The notes: a model not told the origin generated them from the letters alone. 64,000 bases of DNA from Acidobacteriota bacterium (GCA_039030395.1 JBCCEF010000023.1:1-64000), one strand, 5' to 3'; counted from the stretch's first letter, positions 9,159 through 18,110 are shown. Program-made: numbers and translations.

Positions 9159-10220
9159 ATGAAGCTCAAAGGAATGCTCGTTATTGCCGCGGCGCTGATC
9201 CTGGCGTCCCCCCTGGTCGCCCAGGTCGTCGCCCCCGTCACCGTCAACTTCGCCGCCGGAGACGACGGTTGGACCACCTTCAACGACGGTGGGACCTACC
9301 TGCGCTTCGACCTCAATCCGCTGCCCGCCGGTTTCTTCGGCGCCGGCTCCAACGCGATGGCCTCCAAGGTCACCCTTTTCGGTCAGCCGATCGCCAACTC
9401 CGGCGGCCTCGGCGCCGGCATCGACACCATCGTCCGGCGCATGGCCCCGACGGGCAATCTGTCCGTGGGAAGCTGCGCCTCGGTCCCGATCGACTTCCAG
9501 GCCCTCCACCTCGAATCGAATCCCTTCACCGTTACCTACAGCGGAGGATCGAGCGAGACCTGGAAGATCGTCGCCGGTTTGAGCCTCACCTCGGCGCAGC
9601 CGATCGGCAGCATGACCATCTGTCGCACCTGCGGCAACGGCGGCACCTTCGACGCCAACCTGCGGGCCTACTTCCTGCTGCGCTACGTGCGGGTGAGCCC
9701 GGCACCGGCCATCCAGTTCACCCAGGACTGCGGCGCCGGCGACTGCCCCGAGGCCACCTTCAATGCCACCGGTGCTGACTGGACCGTCAAGTCCGCCCTC
9801 GGCGGTATGAACCTCGGCGCGCTGCCCGCGAATGTGCAGGTCGATGTGGATGCGGACGGCAATCCGGATTCCGCCACCACCATCGGAAGCAACAGCTTCA
9901 CCGGCGGCATGAAGATCTGCGGCACCAGCGGCAGCGGTGGCGGTGGCGGCGGCACTCCCGAGTGCACCGTTCCCTCGCACGTTGGCGGCGGCGGCCCGAA
10001 GACCAAGAGCAGCCACAAGAACTACACCGGCGGCGTCGACTCCGACGGCGACGGCGTGGCGGACCACTGCTACTGCGAAGATGCCAACTGCGACGGCATC
10101 GACGACGATGGCGGCGGCGCCCCGTGCCCGCCGTGCCCGGACGACCGGGTGCCGTGGGAGGACCTCGAGCCGCATGACTACGACGGCGACCAGCGCCCGA
10201 CCTTCAACGGCCGGCACTAA
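9159..10220 (+). CDS. Secreted protein with thrombospondin type-3-like calcium-binding repeats
   Basis: 353 residues. The ATG has GGAGG 4 bases upstream and starts a signal peptide ending near SPLVAQ. The body (about 25-255) is Gly/Asn/Ser rich and beta-like with paired cysteines (ICRTCGNGG; CGAGDC) and matches no domain I recognise. After a poly-Gly linker (about residue 265) comes an Asp-rich tail with 'DSDGDGVAD' and 'DANCDGIDDDGGG', resembling thrombospondin type-3 Ca2+-binding repeats, then 'PCPPCPDDR'. A perfect terminator follows 30 bases after the stop, so it is probably monocistronic. An extracellular structural or adhesive role is an inference. Confidence 0.82.
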   Translation: MKLKGMLVIAAALILASPLVAQVVAPVTVNFAAGDDGWTTFNDGGTYLRFDLNPLPAGFFGAGSNAMASKVTLFGQPIANSGGLGAGIDTIVRRMAPTGNLSVGSCASVPIDFQALHLESNPFTVTYSGGSSETWKIVAGLSLTSAQPIGSMTICRTCGNGGTFDANLRAYFLLRYVRVSPAPAIQFTQDCGAGDCPEATFNATGADWTVKSALGGMNLGALPANVQVDVDADGNPDSATTIGSNSFTGGMKICGTSGSGGGGGGTPECTVPSHVGGGGPKTKSSHKNYTGGVDSDGDGVADHCYCEDANCDGIDDDGGGAPCPPCPDDRVPWEDLEPHDYDGDQRPTFNGRH

Positions 10221-10250
10221 CGAGACAACGTAGTTCCCTACCGTCCACTC

Positions 10251-10283
10251 GCCGGGGAGCCGAGCAGGCTCCCCGGCTTTCTT
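10251..10283 (+). terminator. Rho-independent terminator
   Basis: A perfect 10-bp stem (GCCGGGGAGC at 10251-10260, GCTCCCCGGC at 10268-10277) with a 7-base loop, followed by TTTCTTTA. It ends the secreted-protein gene on the plus strand and abuts the stop codon of the convergent peptidase gene. Confidence 0.9.
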
Positions 10284-11854
10284 TACTCAGCTCCCCTATC
10301 GCTCCCGCCCATCGCCCCGGACTCCGGCGGCAGCGCTCGGGCGGCCTCCAGGATTTCGTCCTTCCTCGCGAGAAAGCCCTCCAGCGTCGACTCGACCAGG
10401 GCATCGGGTTCGATCCCTCGGTCCGGCTCGAAGCGCTCCGGGTGCCGAAGCTCGAGGGTCTGAAGCAGTCTCGGCAGGCGGACAGTGATGTCGCTCACCG
10501 GCAGGTTGAGGTAGAGGAGAACGCCGGCGGTGACGCCGGAGACGTTGCCTCCGGTGCGCTCGCCGACCAGTCGGGCGAAGCCGTTGTCCTTCAAGAGAGT
10601 GTGCAGGGTGGTGGTGCCGGAGGCGTTGAAGCGACTGGTGAGGACGATCACCTCACCCCGAAAGTGATCTTCGTGGGGTTGCCATTCACGGCGACCGGTA
10701 TCGAGCACCCGGTGACGCAACCGCCACCTCCCCTCACCCGCCCTCGCCAGCGAGAAGCGTTTCGGCTTGAGCGCCCGGGTCTCCCAGGTCGAAAGGAACG
10801 GAAGGAGATCGAGGCCGGGGTCTCGCTGCGCAATGTAGGCCTCGGACGTGACGGTGAAGGCCCCATCCACCAAGAGCGTCGCCAGGGCGAACATGGCGTC
10901 AGTGCTGCCGCCGCCGTTGTTGCGCAGGTCGACGATCAGGCGTTTTTTGCCCTCGCCATTCCAGCGTCGGAAATGAGGGACAAGGAGAGTCAATGGATCG
11001 ACCGGATCGCGGTAGTTGACGAAGGTGTCGACCGCCAAATACGCAGTGCCTCGATCGAGATCCCTAGCCGTCACCGCGTCTTTGAAGTTCAGGAAGCGCC
11101 GCGCCTCGGGACCCGCCAAGGCGAGCCAATCTTCGTAGGTCACCTTGTGGAACTCGCGCACACCCGCCGTTCCGGCGAGTTGGACCCTCACCTTCGGCGA
11201 CGAGCTGAACACCAGGGGGTAGAACTGCTCGAAGGTGCTGCCGAGAAAGTCGCCGTCGTCCTCCAACGAGGCGTTCTCCAACTCCCGAGTGCGGACACCA
11301 TCGATCGGCACGAACGGGCGCAAAGCATCCAAAACCTCTCGTACCGGTCTCCCGTCCAGCGCGATCACCTCGTCGCCGCGCAGCAAGCCCGCTCCGTCCG
11401 CCGCTTCGGCAATGAACATGCGATCACCGAACAGCCGGAAGCGGAACGGAAGAAACGACGGCTTTTCCTGCCGCTGTGTTTCCAAGACGTCAGGCAACTC
11501 GGCCCGACTGTGCTCACAGCCCAGGCGCGACAGCAGGGCCGAGATCTCGCGGTACCAGGTACCCAACTCGACACCACCTTCGACCACCGCATCCAAGCGC
11601 TTCCAGCCCGTGACGATTTCCTCTTCCGTCGCGTAGCGCAGATACCCCGGATGAAGGCGTTCGAGTCCCTTCCGCAACAGTGCCAGTTCGCCCCTCGCCT
11701 GCTCTTCCGTGAGAATTTCCGGCGTCGTGAGCGGCGTCAGGGCCACTGCCGATGAGGCCACCGGTTTTGCCGTCTGACATCCGGTTAGCCAACCGGCAAT
11801 CAGCAGCGTTGCTACAGCCCAACCCACGGAACGGGGATGATTCAGGATCTTCAT
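10283..11854 (-). CDS. S41 family peptidase, predicted lipoprotein
   Basis: 523 residues from the ATG at 11854; the frame is open further upstream but this start gives a lipoprotein signal with lipobox LTGC. Residues about 40-130 are a helical N-terminal region; a PDZ-like segment (GLLRGDEVIALDGRPV) follows; the protease core has 'DLRNNGGGSTDA' and the probable nucleophile Ser in 'SRFNASGTT'. The downstream motif reads GERTGG rather than the GxKTxGK of CtpA, so it fits the tricorn/TSP-like branch better than the Ser-Lys CtpA branch. Expected role: processing of envelope proteins from the membrane surface. It is convergent with the upstream secreted-protein gene. Confidence 0.88.
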   Translation of the reverse strand: MKILNHPRSVGWAVATLLIAGWLTGCQTAKPVASSAVALTPLTTPEILTEEQARGELALLRKGLERLHPGYLRYATEEEIVTGWKRLDAVVEGGVELGTWYREISALLSRLGCEHSRAELPDVLETQRQEKPSFLPFRFRLFGDRMFIAEAADGAGLLRGDEVIALDGRPVREVLDALRPFVPIDGVRTRELENASLEDDGDFLGSTFEQFYPLVFSSSPKVRVQLAGTAGVREFHKVTYEDWLALAGPEARRFLNFKDAVTARDLDRGTAYLAVDTFVNYRDPVDPLTLLVPHFRRWNGEGKKRLIVDLRNNGGGSTDAMFALATLLVDGAFTVTSEAYIAQRDPGLDLLPFLSTWETRALKPKRFSLARAGEGRWRLRHRVLDTGRREWQPHEDHFRGEVIVLTSRFNASGTTTLHTLLKDNGFARLVGERTGGNVSGVTAGVLLYLNLPVSDITVRLPRLLQTLELRHPERFEPDRGIEPDALVESTLEGFLARKDEILEAARALPPESGAMGGSDRGAE

Positions 11855-12013
11855 GGCGACTCTCCGGACACAGCAGTGTACCGCTCGTTTTGGGAATACC
11901 GAACCCCGGATGGAGAATGGCTGCCCGGTACCGCCTCCGCCCGAGGCATGGCCCAAGCCTTCAGCGGACGGCGGACACCGACACTTCTGACCCAACGCGA
12001 GAAGGTGACCACC

Positions 12014-12406
12014 ATGGCACAAATCCAACTCGTCGCCCTGATCGTTCGAGACTATGACCCGGCAATCGACTTCTTTGTCAACGTGCTCCAATTCGAACTG
12101 ATCGAGGACTCCCCCTCGCTGACCAATGACGGTCGACCCAAGCGCTGGGTGGTGGTGCGGCCGCCTGGCGGCGAAACGGGGATCCTGCTGGCCCGCGCCG
12201 ATGGCGAGCGCCAGGTCCAAGCGCTCGGCAACCAGTGCGCCGGTCGGGTCGGATTTTTCTTGCGGGTCGACGACTTCGACGCCAGCTACCAGCGGATGAT
12301 CGATGCCGGAGTGCAGTTCACTTCGCCGCCGCGCTCTGAGGCCTACGGGCGCGTGGCGGTCTTCCGGGACCTCGAAGGCAACCGGTGGGATCTAATGGGC
12401 GAGTGA
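12014..12406 (+). CDS. VOC family protein (glyoxalase/bleomycin-resistance fold)
   Basis: 130 residues. The ATG at 12014 starts 'MAQIQLVALIVRDYDPAIDFF', the first strand and helix of a VOC module; a second half begins near 'GRVGFFLRVDDFDASYQRM' and ends 'FRDLEGNRWDLM'. That is a single two-motif VOC unit of normal length, likely a dimer with metal sites between subunits. The class covers isomerases, dioxygenases and drug-binding proteins, so substrate cannot be read. The closest pattern is the YraH/YvbX-like glyoxalase group. It is divergent from the S41 peptidase with 160 bases between starts. Confidence 0.88.
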   Translation: MAQIQLVALIVRDYDPAIDFFVNVLQFELIEDSPSLTNDGRPKRWVVVRPPGGETGILLARADGERQVQALGNQCAGRVGFFLRVDDFDASYQRMIDAGVQFTSPPRSEAYGRVAVFRDLEGNRWDLMGE

Positions 12407-12797
12407 AGGAAGCCTCCCGCCGCAGTTTCCAGACGAAGCGAAGGCGCCTCTCAGAAGGAATCTTCCAAAGAAGATTAGGTCACATTTTCGCCACAGAATT
12501 CCCCGTCCCTCGGGATCATGACTCGGCCGCGTCGAACTGGCGGCCCTGGGTGAGTCCGGTTCGGAGGCCCATGAGGACCGAGTCGCCGTGCGGAAGGCGC
12601 CCCAGGACCCCGGCGGGTCGCCTGGGATCTCGACTTCGAGCCGGAGGGCATCGTGAATGACCCGGACGTACAGATCCTGCAGCTCGGCCGGCAACGAGCC
12701 CGGATCGACCTTTGCGCTGGACGAGCGAGTTGGGAATGATCAACGGGAGCGGTCGCCAACCGCGCGACCGCTCCGATTTCCTCTTCGGGAGAGGTTA
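12407..12797. other. Gap of 391 bases with a possible broken gene on the minus strand
   Basis: No intact gene is evident. On the minus strand, one frame reads KVDPGSLPAELQDLYVRV, DALRLEVEI and PGSWGAF (about 12710-12600), and another frame then continues VLMGLRTGLTQGRQFDAAES to a stop (about 12585-12525). Together these look like one protein interrupted by a frameshift, with no start in view. I do not recognise the family. The rest of the stretch shows nothing. Confidence 0.3.
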
Positions 12798-13193
12798 CTA
12801 TTTGCGGCCGAGCAGCATGCCGATGACGCCGCCGGCGAGACCCACCCGAACAATCGAGACGATCACTTCGGCGACCACGCCGACCAAGGTCATTTCCCCG
12901 GAAACGCCGTGCATGACCAATCCGATGGACAGGGCGATCAGCCCGCCGATGATGGCGCCACCCTTGAACCCACCCCCAAAAGTGCTGATCGACGCCCACT
13001 GGGCGAAAATGTAGGTGATGAGAATCGCCATCACCAGATTGCCGACGAAGATCGCCCACAGAATCGGTTCGTCGACCGCTCCGACCCCTTGGCCGTCGAA
13101 GAAATCCGCCAAGGCGATGCCATAGATCAGGTAGCCGAGCACGAACAGCACAATTCCACCCACCACCGCAGCCAACACTGTGCGTTGAGACAT
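12798..13193 (-). CDS. Small four-helix integral membrane protein
   Basis: 131 residues starting at an ATG with GGAGGG 5 bases upstream. Four hydrophobic segments are visible, at about residues 5-26, 43-65, 74-94 and 100-128, separated by short polar loops; the second ends in 'YIFAQWASISTFGGGFKGG', which resembles the core of DUF1761-like small membrane proteins. No catalytic motif is present. The function is unknown; inner-membrane location is predicted from the helices alone. It stands alone between a decayed stretch and the permease gene. Confidence 0.78.
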   Translation of the reverse strand: MSQRTVLAAVVGGIVLFVLGYLIYGIALADFFDGQGVGAVDEPILWAIFVGNLVMAILITYIFAQWASISTFGGGFKGGAIIGGLIALSIGLVMHGVSGEMTLVGVVAEVIVSIVRVGLAGGVIGMLLGRK

Positions 13194-13269
13194 GGTTTCC
13201 CTCCTGAAATGAATTGGTATCGAGGAGTCTACCAGCCCCGCGCGGCAGTAGGCCGATGAGAGTGGCGGC

Positions 13270-15675
13270 CTAGACCACCCGCAGAGCCTGGAGAGGATCC
13301 GCCCGCAGCGCCCGGCGTATGGGCAGGTAGCAGGCGAGGAGGCCCACCGCCAGCAAGGTCAGGAGGGCACAGACAAATGCCCTTGGATCGAGTGCTCCCA
13401 CGCCATAAAGCAGGCTGCTCAGAAATCGACTCGTCCACAGACTGACGACCAGACCGGCCACCGCGCCGGCCACCACCAACGCCATTCCCTGAAGGAGCAC
13501 CAGCCGACGAACCCTGCCACGTCCGGCACCCACCGCGATCCGAACACCCATCTCGTGCCGACGCCGGGCCAGCTCAACGGTCATCAGGCCGTAGAGGCCG
13601 GTACCGGCCAGGAGCAGCGAGAGCAGAGCGAAGAAGCCCAGCATCCAACCGGCGGTACGTTCCACGGCAATGGACTCCTCGGCCAGACTCTTCATGGTTC
13701 GCAAGCCGTAAACCGGCTGCTCGGGATCCGCCTCTCGCAGGCGGCTGCGCACCGCCTCGGCCAGTTGAAGGGGATCTCCCTCGGTCCGCAGGACCAGACT
13801 CATGTAGGGGAACGGTTGCTGATCGTGCGGTTCGTAGATTTCCGGCTCGGGTTCGACGCCGATGCCGGCGTGTCGTTCGTCCTCGACCACTCCGACGATC
13901 ACCTTCCAGGGCTTGTCGTCGTCGCGCTTTCCGCGCTTGATGCGCTGGCCGATCGGATCTCGCCCCGCGAAGAAGCGCTCGGCGAAGGTCTCGTTGACCA
14001 CCACATGAAGCACTTCGCTGGCGCGATCACTCTCCAGGAAACCACGGCCAGCGACCATCCTCAGGCCGACGGTCGAGAAATAGTTGTCGACCACTTTGTG
14101 GCCGGTGACGGCTTCTCCGGCCGCCGAATCCGATCGGTCTTCGAAAATCACCCCGTGCCTCCACCCGCCGCCGGAGAGCGGCACGGCCGATGTCCAGCCG
14201 ACGGATCGCACCTCGGGCAGGGACCGCAGCCCCTCGCTGGCGCGCTGGAAATAGCCGAGCACCTCCCCTTGATCCCAGTAGCGTTCGCCGGAAAGGCTGA
14301 GGCTGAGCACCAGCAAATGGTCCACCTCGAAGCCGGTCTCCACGCGGCTCAGCTTCCACAGGCTCTGGGCCATCAACCCGGCAGCGGTCAGCAGGGTCAG
14401 GGACAGCGCCACCTCGACCACCACCAGGCTCCGCCCGATACCCCGACGGCCCTGGCGCGGCGAGGCCAAAGTCAGCAAGGTCCCCGGCGCGCGCCGGAAC
14501 ACCCGCCAGGCAGCCAGTGCCCCAACGGCCAGGCCGGTGAAAACGGCCAGCACAGCGGCGAACAGCAACACGCCGGGATCCAGGCGAATGTCGTGCAGGC
14601 GCGGCACATGCTTCGATCCCAAGCCGGTAACGATCGCCAAACCCCAGTGGGCGAACAGCAATCCGAGGGCGCCGCCGGCCAGCGAGAGCAGCAGCCCCTC
14701 GAAGAAAGGAAGGCGCACGACGTAGAGAGTACCGGCGCCGAGGGCCCGGCGAAGGGCAACCTCTCCGAGCCGGGCCTCGGCGCGGGCGAAGAGAATGCCG
14801 GCAGCATTGACGCAGGCCAGAAGCAGAAGGCAGGCGACGGATCCGAGGAGCACCAGGAGTTGCGGTCGAGCCTCGTGGACCATCGCCTGGTGCAGGGACT
14901 CCAGCGCGACACTCCAGCCGTCGTTGGATTCCGGATGTTCGCCGGCGAGCCGCGCGGCAATCGTTTGAAGTTCCGCTCGTGCCCGCTCCTCCCCGACCCC
15001 GTCCGCCAGCCGCCCGATCACTCGAATCGACCGGTCGGTGCGATTGGCGGCGTCTTCTTCACTGAAGGAGAGGAGCGACCACAGCTCGATGGACGGAGAC
15101 GGAAACACGAAATCCGGCGGCATGACGCCGGCCACCACATGGGGATCGCCATCGACGGTGATGCTCCGCCCGACCACCTCCTCCGAACCCGCGTACCGGC
15201 GTTGCCACAGCTCATGACTCAGAACGACGACGTCGGCGGCCTCGGCCGTTTCGTCGCGGCCGAAGTGGCGCCCAACCCGCGGGGACACCCCGAGGACGGC
15301 AAAAAAGTCTTGGGAGACATAGAGGCCGCCGAGACGCTCCGCCCCCGGTTCGCCGGTCAAGTTGAAATACCAAGGGAGGTAGGCCGCCAAAGATGCGAAA
15401 CTGCGGCTGTTTTCACGCCAATCGAGGTAGTTGCCGTCCGCCACCGCGTCGCTGCCCCACTCCTTCGCGGGATGGGTCTCCCGCAGCTGGAAAATGCGAT
15501 CGGGATCCCCGTAGGGCAGCGGCCGAATCATCACCCCGTAGGCGACGCTGAAGGCGGTGGTCGCGGCACCGACCCCCAGGGCAAGAACCAGCACGACGGC
15601 GGCCGCCAGAACCGGATTTCTGGCGAGGGAACGGATGGTTTGGAGGATCTCCCGAAACATAGAGATTGAACCCAT
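13270..15675 (-). CDS. ADOP-type ABC transporter permease (FtsX/MacB-like, duplicated)
   Basis: 801 residues. The N-terminus 'REILQTIRSLARNPVLAAAVVLVLALG' with a following helix, a periplasmic MacB_PCD-like domain (about 55-245), three FtsX helices (about 270-390), a second N-terminal-type helix near 420, a second periplasmic domain, and three final helices match the duplicated FtsX layout of acidobacterial orphan permeases. No ATPase gene is adjacent, as is normal for these. The start could also be the Met at 15660. Likely role: part of an efflux or lipoprotein/peptide-handling complex, with the ATPase encoded elsewhere; substrate unknown. Confidence 0.9.
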   Translation of the reverse strand: MGSISMFREILQTIRSLARNPVLAAAVVLVLALGVGAATTAFSVAYGVMIRPLPYGDPDRIFQLRETHPAKEWGSDAVADGNYLDWRENSRSFASLAAYLPWYFNLTGEPGAERLGGLYVSQDFFAVLGVSPRVGRHFGRDETAEAADVVVLSHELWQRRYAGSEEVVGRSITVDGDPHVVAGVMPPDFVFPSPSIELWSLLSFSEEDAANRTDRSIRVIGRLADGVGEERARAELQTIAARLAGEHPESNDGWSVALESLHQAMVHEARPQLLVLLGSVACLLLLACVNAAGILFARAEARLGEVALRRALGAGTLYVVRLPFFEGLLLSLAGGALGLLFAHWGLAIVTGLGSKHVPRLHDIRLDPGVLLFAAVLAVFTGLAVGALAAWRVFRRAPGTLLTLASPRQGRRGIGRSLVVVEVALSLTLLTAAGLMAQSLWKLSRVETGFEVDHLLVLSLSLSGERYWDQGEVLGYFQRASEGLRSLPEVRSVGWTSAVPLSGGGWRHGVIFEDRSDSAAGEAVTGHKVVDNYFSTVGLRMVAGRGFLESDRASEVLHVVVNETFAERFFAGRDPIGQRIKRGKRDDDKPWKVIVGVVEDERHAGIGVEPEPEIYEPHDQQPFPYMSLVLRTEGDPLQLAEAVRSRLREADPEQPVYGLRTMKSLAEESIAVERTAGWMLGFFALLSLLLAGTGLYGLMTVELARRRHEMGVRIAVGAGRGRVRRLVLLQGMALVVAGAVAGLVVSLWTSRFLSSLLYGVGALDPRAFVCALLTLLAVGLLACYLPIRRALRADPLQALRVV

Positions 15676-15714
15676 CCTACAGCATGGCGAAACGAACTAC
15701 AGGCTCTCCTCGAA

Positions 15715-15877
15715 GGTGCCAGGGGAATGTCTCAGGGAATGTCTCAGGGGATGCTTCGCGCTCCAGCTAGCGACAGGAAGCGCCGCCAGAGTAGGCGCCA
15801 GGGGAATGCCTCAGGGGATGCTTCGCGCTCCAGCCAGCGACAGGAAGCGCCGCCAGAGTAGGCGCCAGGTCGCCCAA
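15715..15877. repeat. 67-bp tandem duplication with flanking short repeats
   Basis: Two almost identical 67-bp units start at 15744 and 15811, differing at one base (CAGCTAGCG versus CAGCCAGCG). They contain the 3' end of the adjacent hydrolase gene, so its last codons and stop are present twice. Copies of the dispersed short repeat lie at 15715-15730 (GGTGCCAGGGGAATGT) and 15794-15809 (GGCGCCAGGGGAATGC), with a partial copy CTCAGGGAATGT between. Confidence 0.9.
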
Positions 15878-16572
15878 TCGTGCCCCCCGGCCACTCGCAA
15901 GGTCTGATCCGCCGGCAGGATCTCGGCCAACAACTCGCCCCCGTCAGCGAAGGCGTCGTCCGCTCCAAAGGCCAGGAATAGAGGCGGGGCCGGGGAGCCC
16001 TCGGACACCTCCTGCAGCCAGGCCCATAGCCCCTCCAGCGATTCGTCGCCGGAAGTCACCGTGGGGCTCCAGGCCTTCACCCCACCCTGGCTCCGGATCT
16101 CGTCGAGCAGTTTCGCTTCGCCCAGGAAGGGCGCGATGGCGAAGACCCCTGCGAGGTCCTGCGGGTGGTTTTTCGCGTACAGCAGGCTGCCCAGCCCGCC
16201 GAGGGAAACGCCGGCCAGCCAAACGTCCTCGAAGCCCCGCGCGCGCGCCGGCAACACCACGTCCTGGCGCAGGCGATCGACGACCGTGCGGCTGCGGTAG
16301 TAGCCCAGATGGGCGTCCACCGCCATCACCTCACAACCCCAGACGCCGCCCTCCGCGAAACCTTCCCGGGAGAAGGCCACCGGTCGGTCGGCGCGCCCCG
16401 GGAGAAGGACCACCAGGCACGAAGAATCGGTGCCTTCCGCGAGCGAAGTCGTCGCCATCGGAACGGAAGGTGGGCGCAACGCTCCGAAACACCCGAGGGC
16501 GGCGACCAACCCCGCCGAAAGAATCCACCGCCAGAGACTGCCCGTGCCTCGCCCTCCCCGTTTAAACGCCAT
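15811..16572 (-). CDS. Alpha/beta hydrolase (esterase-like), membrane-anchored or exported
   Basis: 253 residues from the ATG at 16572, chosen for the strong GGAGGGGG site just upstream and the export-type N-terminus that follows; the longer open frame only reads through repeats. The N-terminus is basic then hydrophobic (LSAGLVAALGCFGAL), a signal peptide or weak lipobox. The nucleophile elbow is GVSLGG, the acid is likely in 'FGADDAFAD', and the histidine in 'GGHDWATW', so the Ser-Asp-His triad is complete. The fold resembles esterase D/carboxylesterase-type enzymes; substrate unknown. The last 20 codons (WRLLWRRFLSLAGARSIP) are duplicated downstream. Confidence 0.82.
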   Translation of the reverse strand: MAFKRGGRGTGSLWRWILSAGLVAALGCFGALRPPSVPMATTSLAEGTDSSCLVVLLPGRADRPVAFSREGFAEGGVWGCEVMAVDAHLGYYRSRTVVDRLRQDVVLPARARGFEDVWLAGVSLGGLGSLLYAKNHPQDLAGVFAIAPFLGEAKLLDEIRSQGGVKAWSPTVTSGDESLEGLWAWLQEVSEGSPAPPLFLAFGADDAFADGGELLAEILPADQTLRVAGGHDWATWRLLWRRFLSLAGARSIP

Positions 16573-16819
16573 CGCTCCCCCTCCGAACGCTCCTTCGATC
16601 ATCGTTTGGCCCACCGCCGAAGGAAGCATAGCTCCCACGGACCTAACACCCAGTGCCCCGACACCAAGTGCCGAAACCAAGTGCCAAGGGAATGTTCGCT
16701 GCCAATACCAAGTGCCAGGGGAATGTTCGGGAGTGTTCGTCGGAACCCAATACCAAGTGCCAGGGGAATGTTCGTCGGAACCGAGATCGGCTTCCTCGAG
16801 CGCTCGCACCGCGAGAGCC
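16573..16819. repeat. Upstream region with three copies of the dispersed short repeat
   Basis: Copies of GTGCCAGGGGAATGTTC lie at 16712-16728 and 16757-16773 and a one-base variant (GTGCCAAGGGAATGTTC) at 16681-16697, each preceded by ACCAA. Shorter echoes (CACCAAGTGCC, AACCAAGTGCC) precede them at 16660-16685. No gene is visible in this stretch; the repeats lie in the leader of the hydrolase gene. Confidence 0.85.
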
Positions 16820-16984
16820 ATGCCTGTTTCCGACCTGCGGGTGGAGCTGATTCGCGCCTCGGACGGCGCCCACGTGTCGAAACAAGCCTACGACCGGGTG
16901 ACCGATCCCGACGCCATCGCCCGCGAGATTCCCATCGCGACCCGGCGGGAACTCGATCTCGCCTTCCCTACCGGAATACCGTGA
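16820..16984 (+). CDS. Short reading frame of 54 codons, possible gene fragment
   Basis: The frame begins 'MPVSDLRVELIRASDG' and ends 'RELDLAFPTGIP', with composition like a real protein and a stop 49 bases before the next gene. There is no clear ribosome-binding site. I do not recognise the sequence. It may be a small gene or the tail of a protein whose front was replaced by the repeat-bearing DNA upstream. Confidence 0.3.
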   Translation: MPVSDLRVELIRASDGAHVSKQAYDRVTDPDAIAREIPIATRRELDLAFPTGIP

Positions 16985-17033
16985 GGGGGCTCACCGATGC
17001 AACGTTTCCGACCGCCCGGCGCCTGAGGTCTCC

Positions 17034-18110
17034 ATGAACACAAAACCATCCCTGGCGCGATTCCTCCTAGCGGTCATCGTCTCCGCGGCCTGCATCCTTC
17101 TTCTCGGCTGTCCAAAGGACTCCAAGGAGGAGGACACCGTGACCGACACGGACACCACCACCGATACGGATTACGACTACGACTACGACGATGAACCGAC
17201 GGACACCTGCGAGTACCGGCCGGATCCCCTGCCGCCACAGTACAACTGGACCTACCAGACGGCGCCGGTCGGTCAGACGACGGCGCGCTACTACGCCCCC
17301 GCCTCACCGGTTGGCCTGGTGGTGCTGTTCGATGGCGGCGGTGGAGTGCCCATCTGGTTCAATCGCATCGAGCCGCGGCGGCTGGTGGAGGCGCTGGTCG
17401 ATGCCGGCTACGCCATCGTCGCCCTCGAAAGCGACGATCCGACGGACGGCAACTTCGACCCGACGGACGCCGCCACCAATGTCGACATCGTCAATCTGCA
17501 GACGGCGATCGGCCAAATGGAATCGACCGGCCAAATACCCGCCGACACACCGATCTTCTACCTGGGTTTTTCTTCCGGCGGCTTCTTCGGCAGCCTGGCC
17601 ACCCGTTACGAACCGGCCCATGCTCTCGTCCTCCTCAATGTGCGCGGCGACTCCGCCACCTACGATCCCGCCCTGAATCCGGATTCGCCACCGCCCACCC
17701 TGTGGGTGATCGGCGAGAACGACTCGCGGGTGCTGCCGGACGACGCCGGACTGTTGACGAACCAGAGCTTCATCGACGCCGCCGGCGTGTCCTGGGAGTC
17801 GTACATCAACGAGCCGATCGGCGCTTCGGAGTACGCCTTCGCACGCATCGCCGACCCCTCATCGGCGGTATCCGCCAGCGACTCCGCCGACGCCGTGAGC
17901 CAGCTTTTCGACGCGGGCTACCTCGACCCCTGCAACATCCCCGTGAACGAATCGGCGAACCTCGACCTGACGGTGATCGCCCTCGAACCGAGCTTCACGG
18001 CGCCCTTCACCGAAGAGGCCAAGCGGCAGATCGACGAGCTCTACGGCGCCCACGAGATCACCAGCGACTTCAACGACGAGATCGTGGCGTTTCTCGACGC
18101 GCACCAGTAG
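17034..18110 (+). CDS. Alpha/beta hydrolase-fold lipoprotein
   Basis: 358 residues. The signal peptide ends in lipobox LLLGC, with Pro at +2. It is followed by a highly acidic, Asp/Thr/Tyr-rich linker (about residues 30-60), probably a spacer off the membrane. The hydrolase core starts near residue 75; 'VVLFDGGGG' could be the oxyanion region and 'GFSSGGFFGS' is the nucleophile elbow with the catalytic Ser. Acid is likely in 'GENDSRV' and the His in 'YGAHEI'. The substrate is unknown. It follows the other hydrolase gene in the opposite orientation but shares no clear sequence with it. Confidence 0.82.
   Translation: MNTKPSLARFLLAVIVSAACILLLGCPKDSKEEDTVTDTDTTTDTDYDYDYDDEPTDTCEYRPDPLPPQYNWTYQTAPVGQTTARYYAPASPVGLVVLFDGGGGVPIWFNRIEPRRLVEALVDAGYAIVALESDDPTDGNFDPTDAATNVDIVNLQTAIGQMESTGQIPADTPIFYLGFSSGGFFGSLATRYEPAHALVLLNVRGDSATYDPALNPDSPPPTLWVIGENDSRVLPDDAGLLTNQSFIDAAGVSWESYINEPIGASEYAFARIADPSSAVSASDSADAVSQLFDAGYLDPCNIPVNESANLDLTVIALEPSFTAPFTEEAKRQIDELYGAHEITSDFNDEIVAFLDAHQ

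Noticed and set aside
13555-15669. A 704-codon frame on the plus strand antisense to the permease
   Set aside because: Composition is that of a GC-rich shadow (Gly/Arg/His rich, no domain), and the minus-strand permease has a full set of helices and motifs.
15715-16773. CRISPR-like repeats
   Set aside because: Units are too short, spacing is irregular, and one set is a gene-end duplication; no cas gene is near.
16573-16821. An N-terminal extension of the hydrolase to 16821
   Set aside because: It would translate the short repeats (HSPGTWYW copies); the ATG at 16572 has a strong ribosome site and begins an export-type N-terminus.
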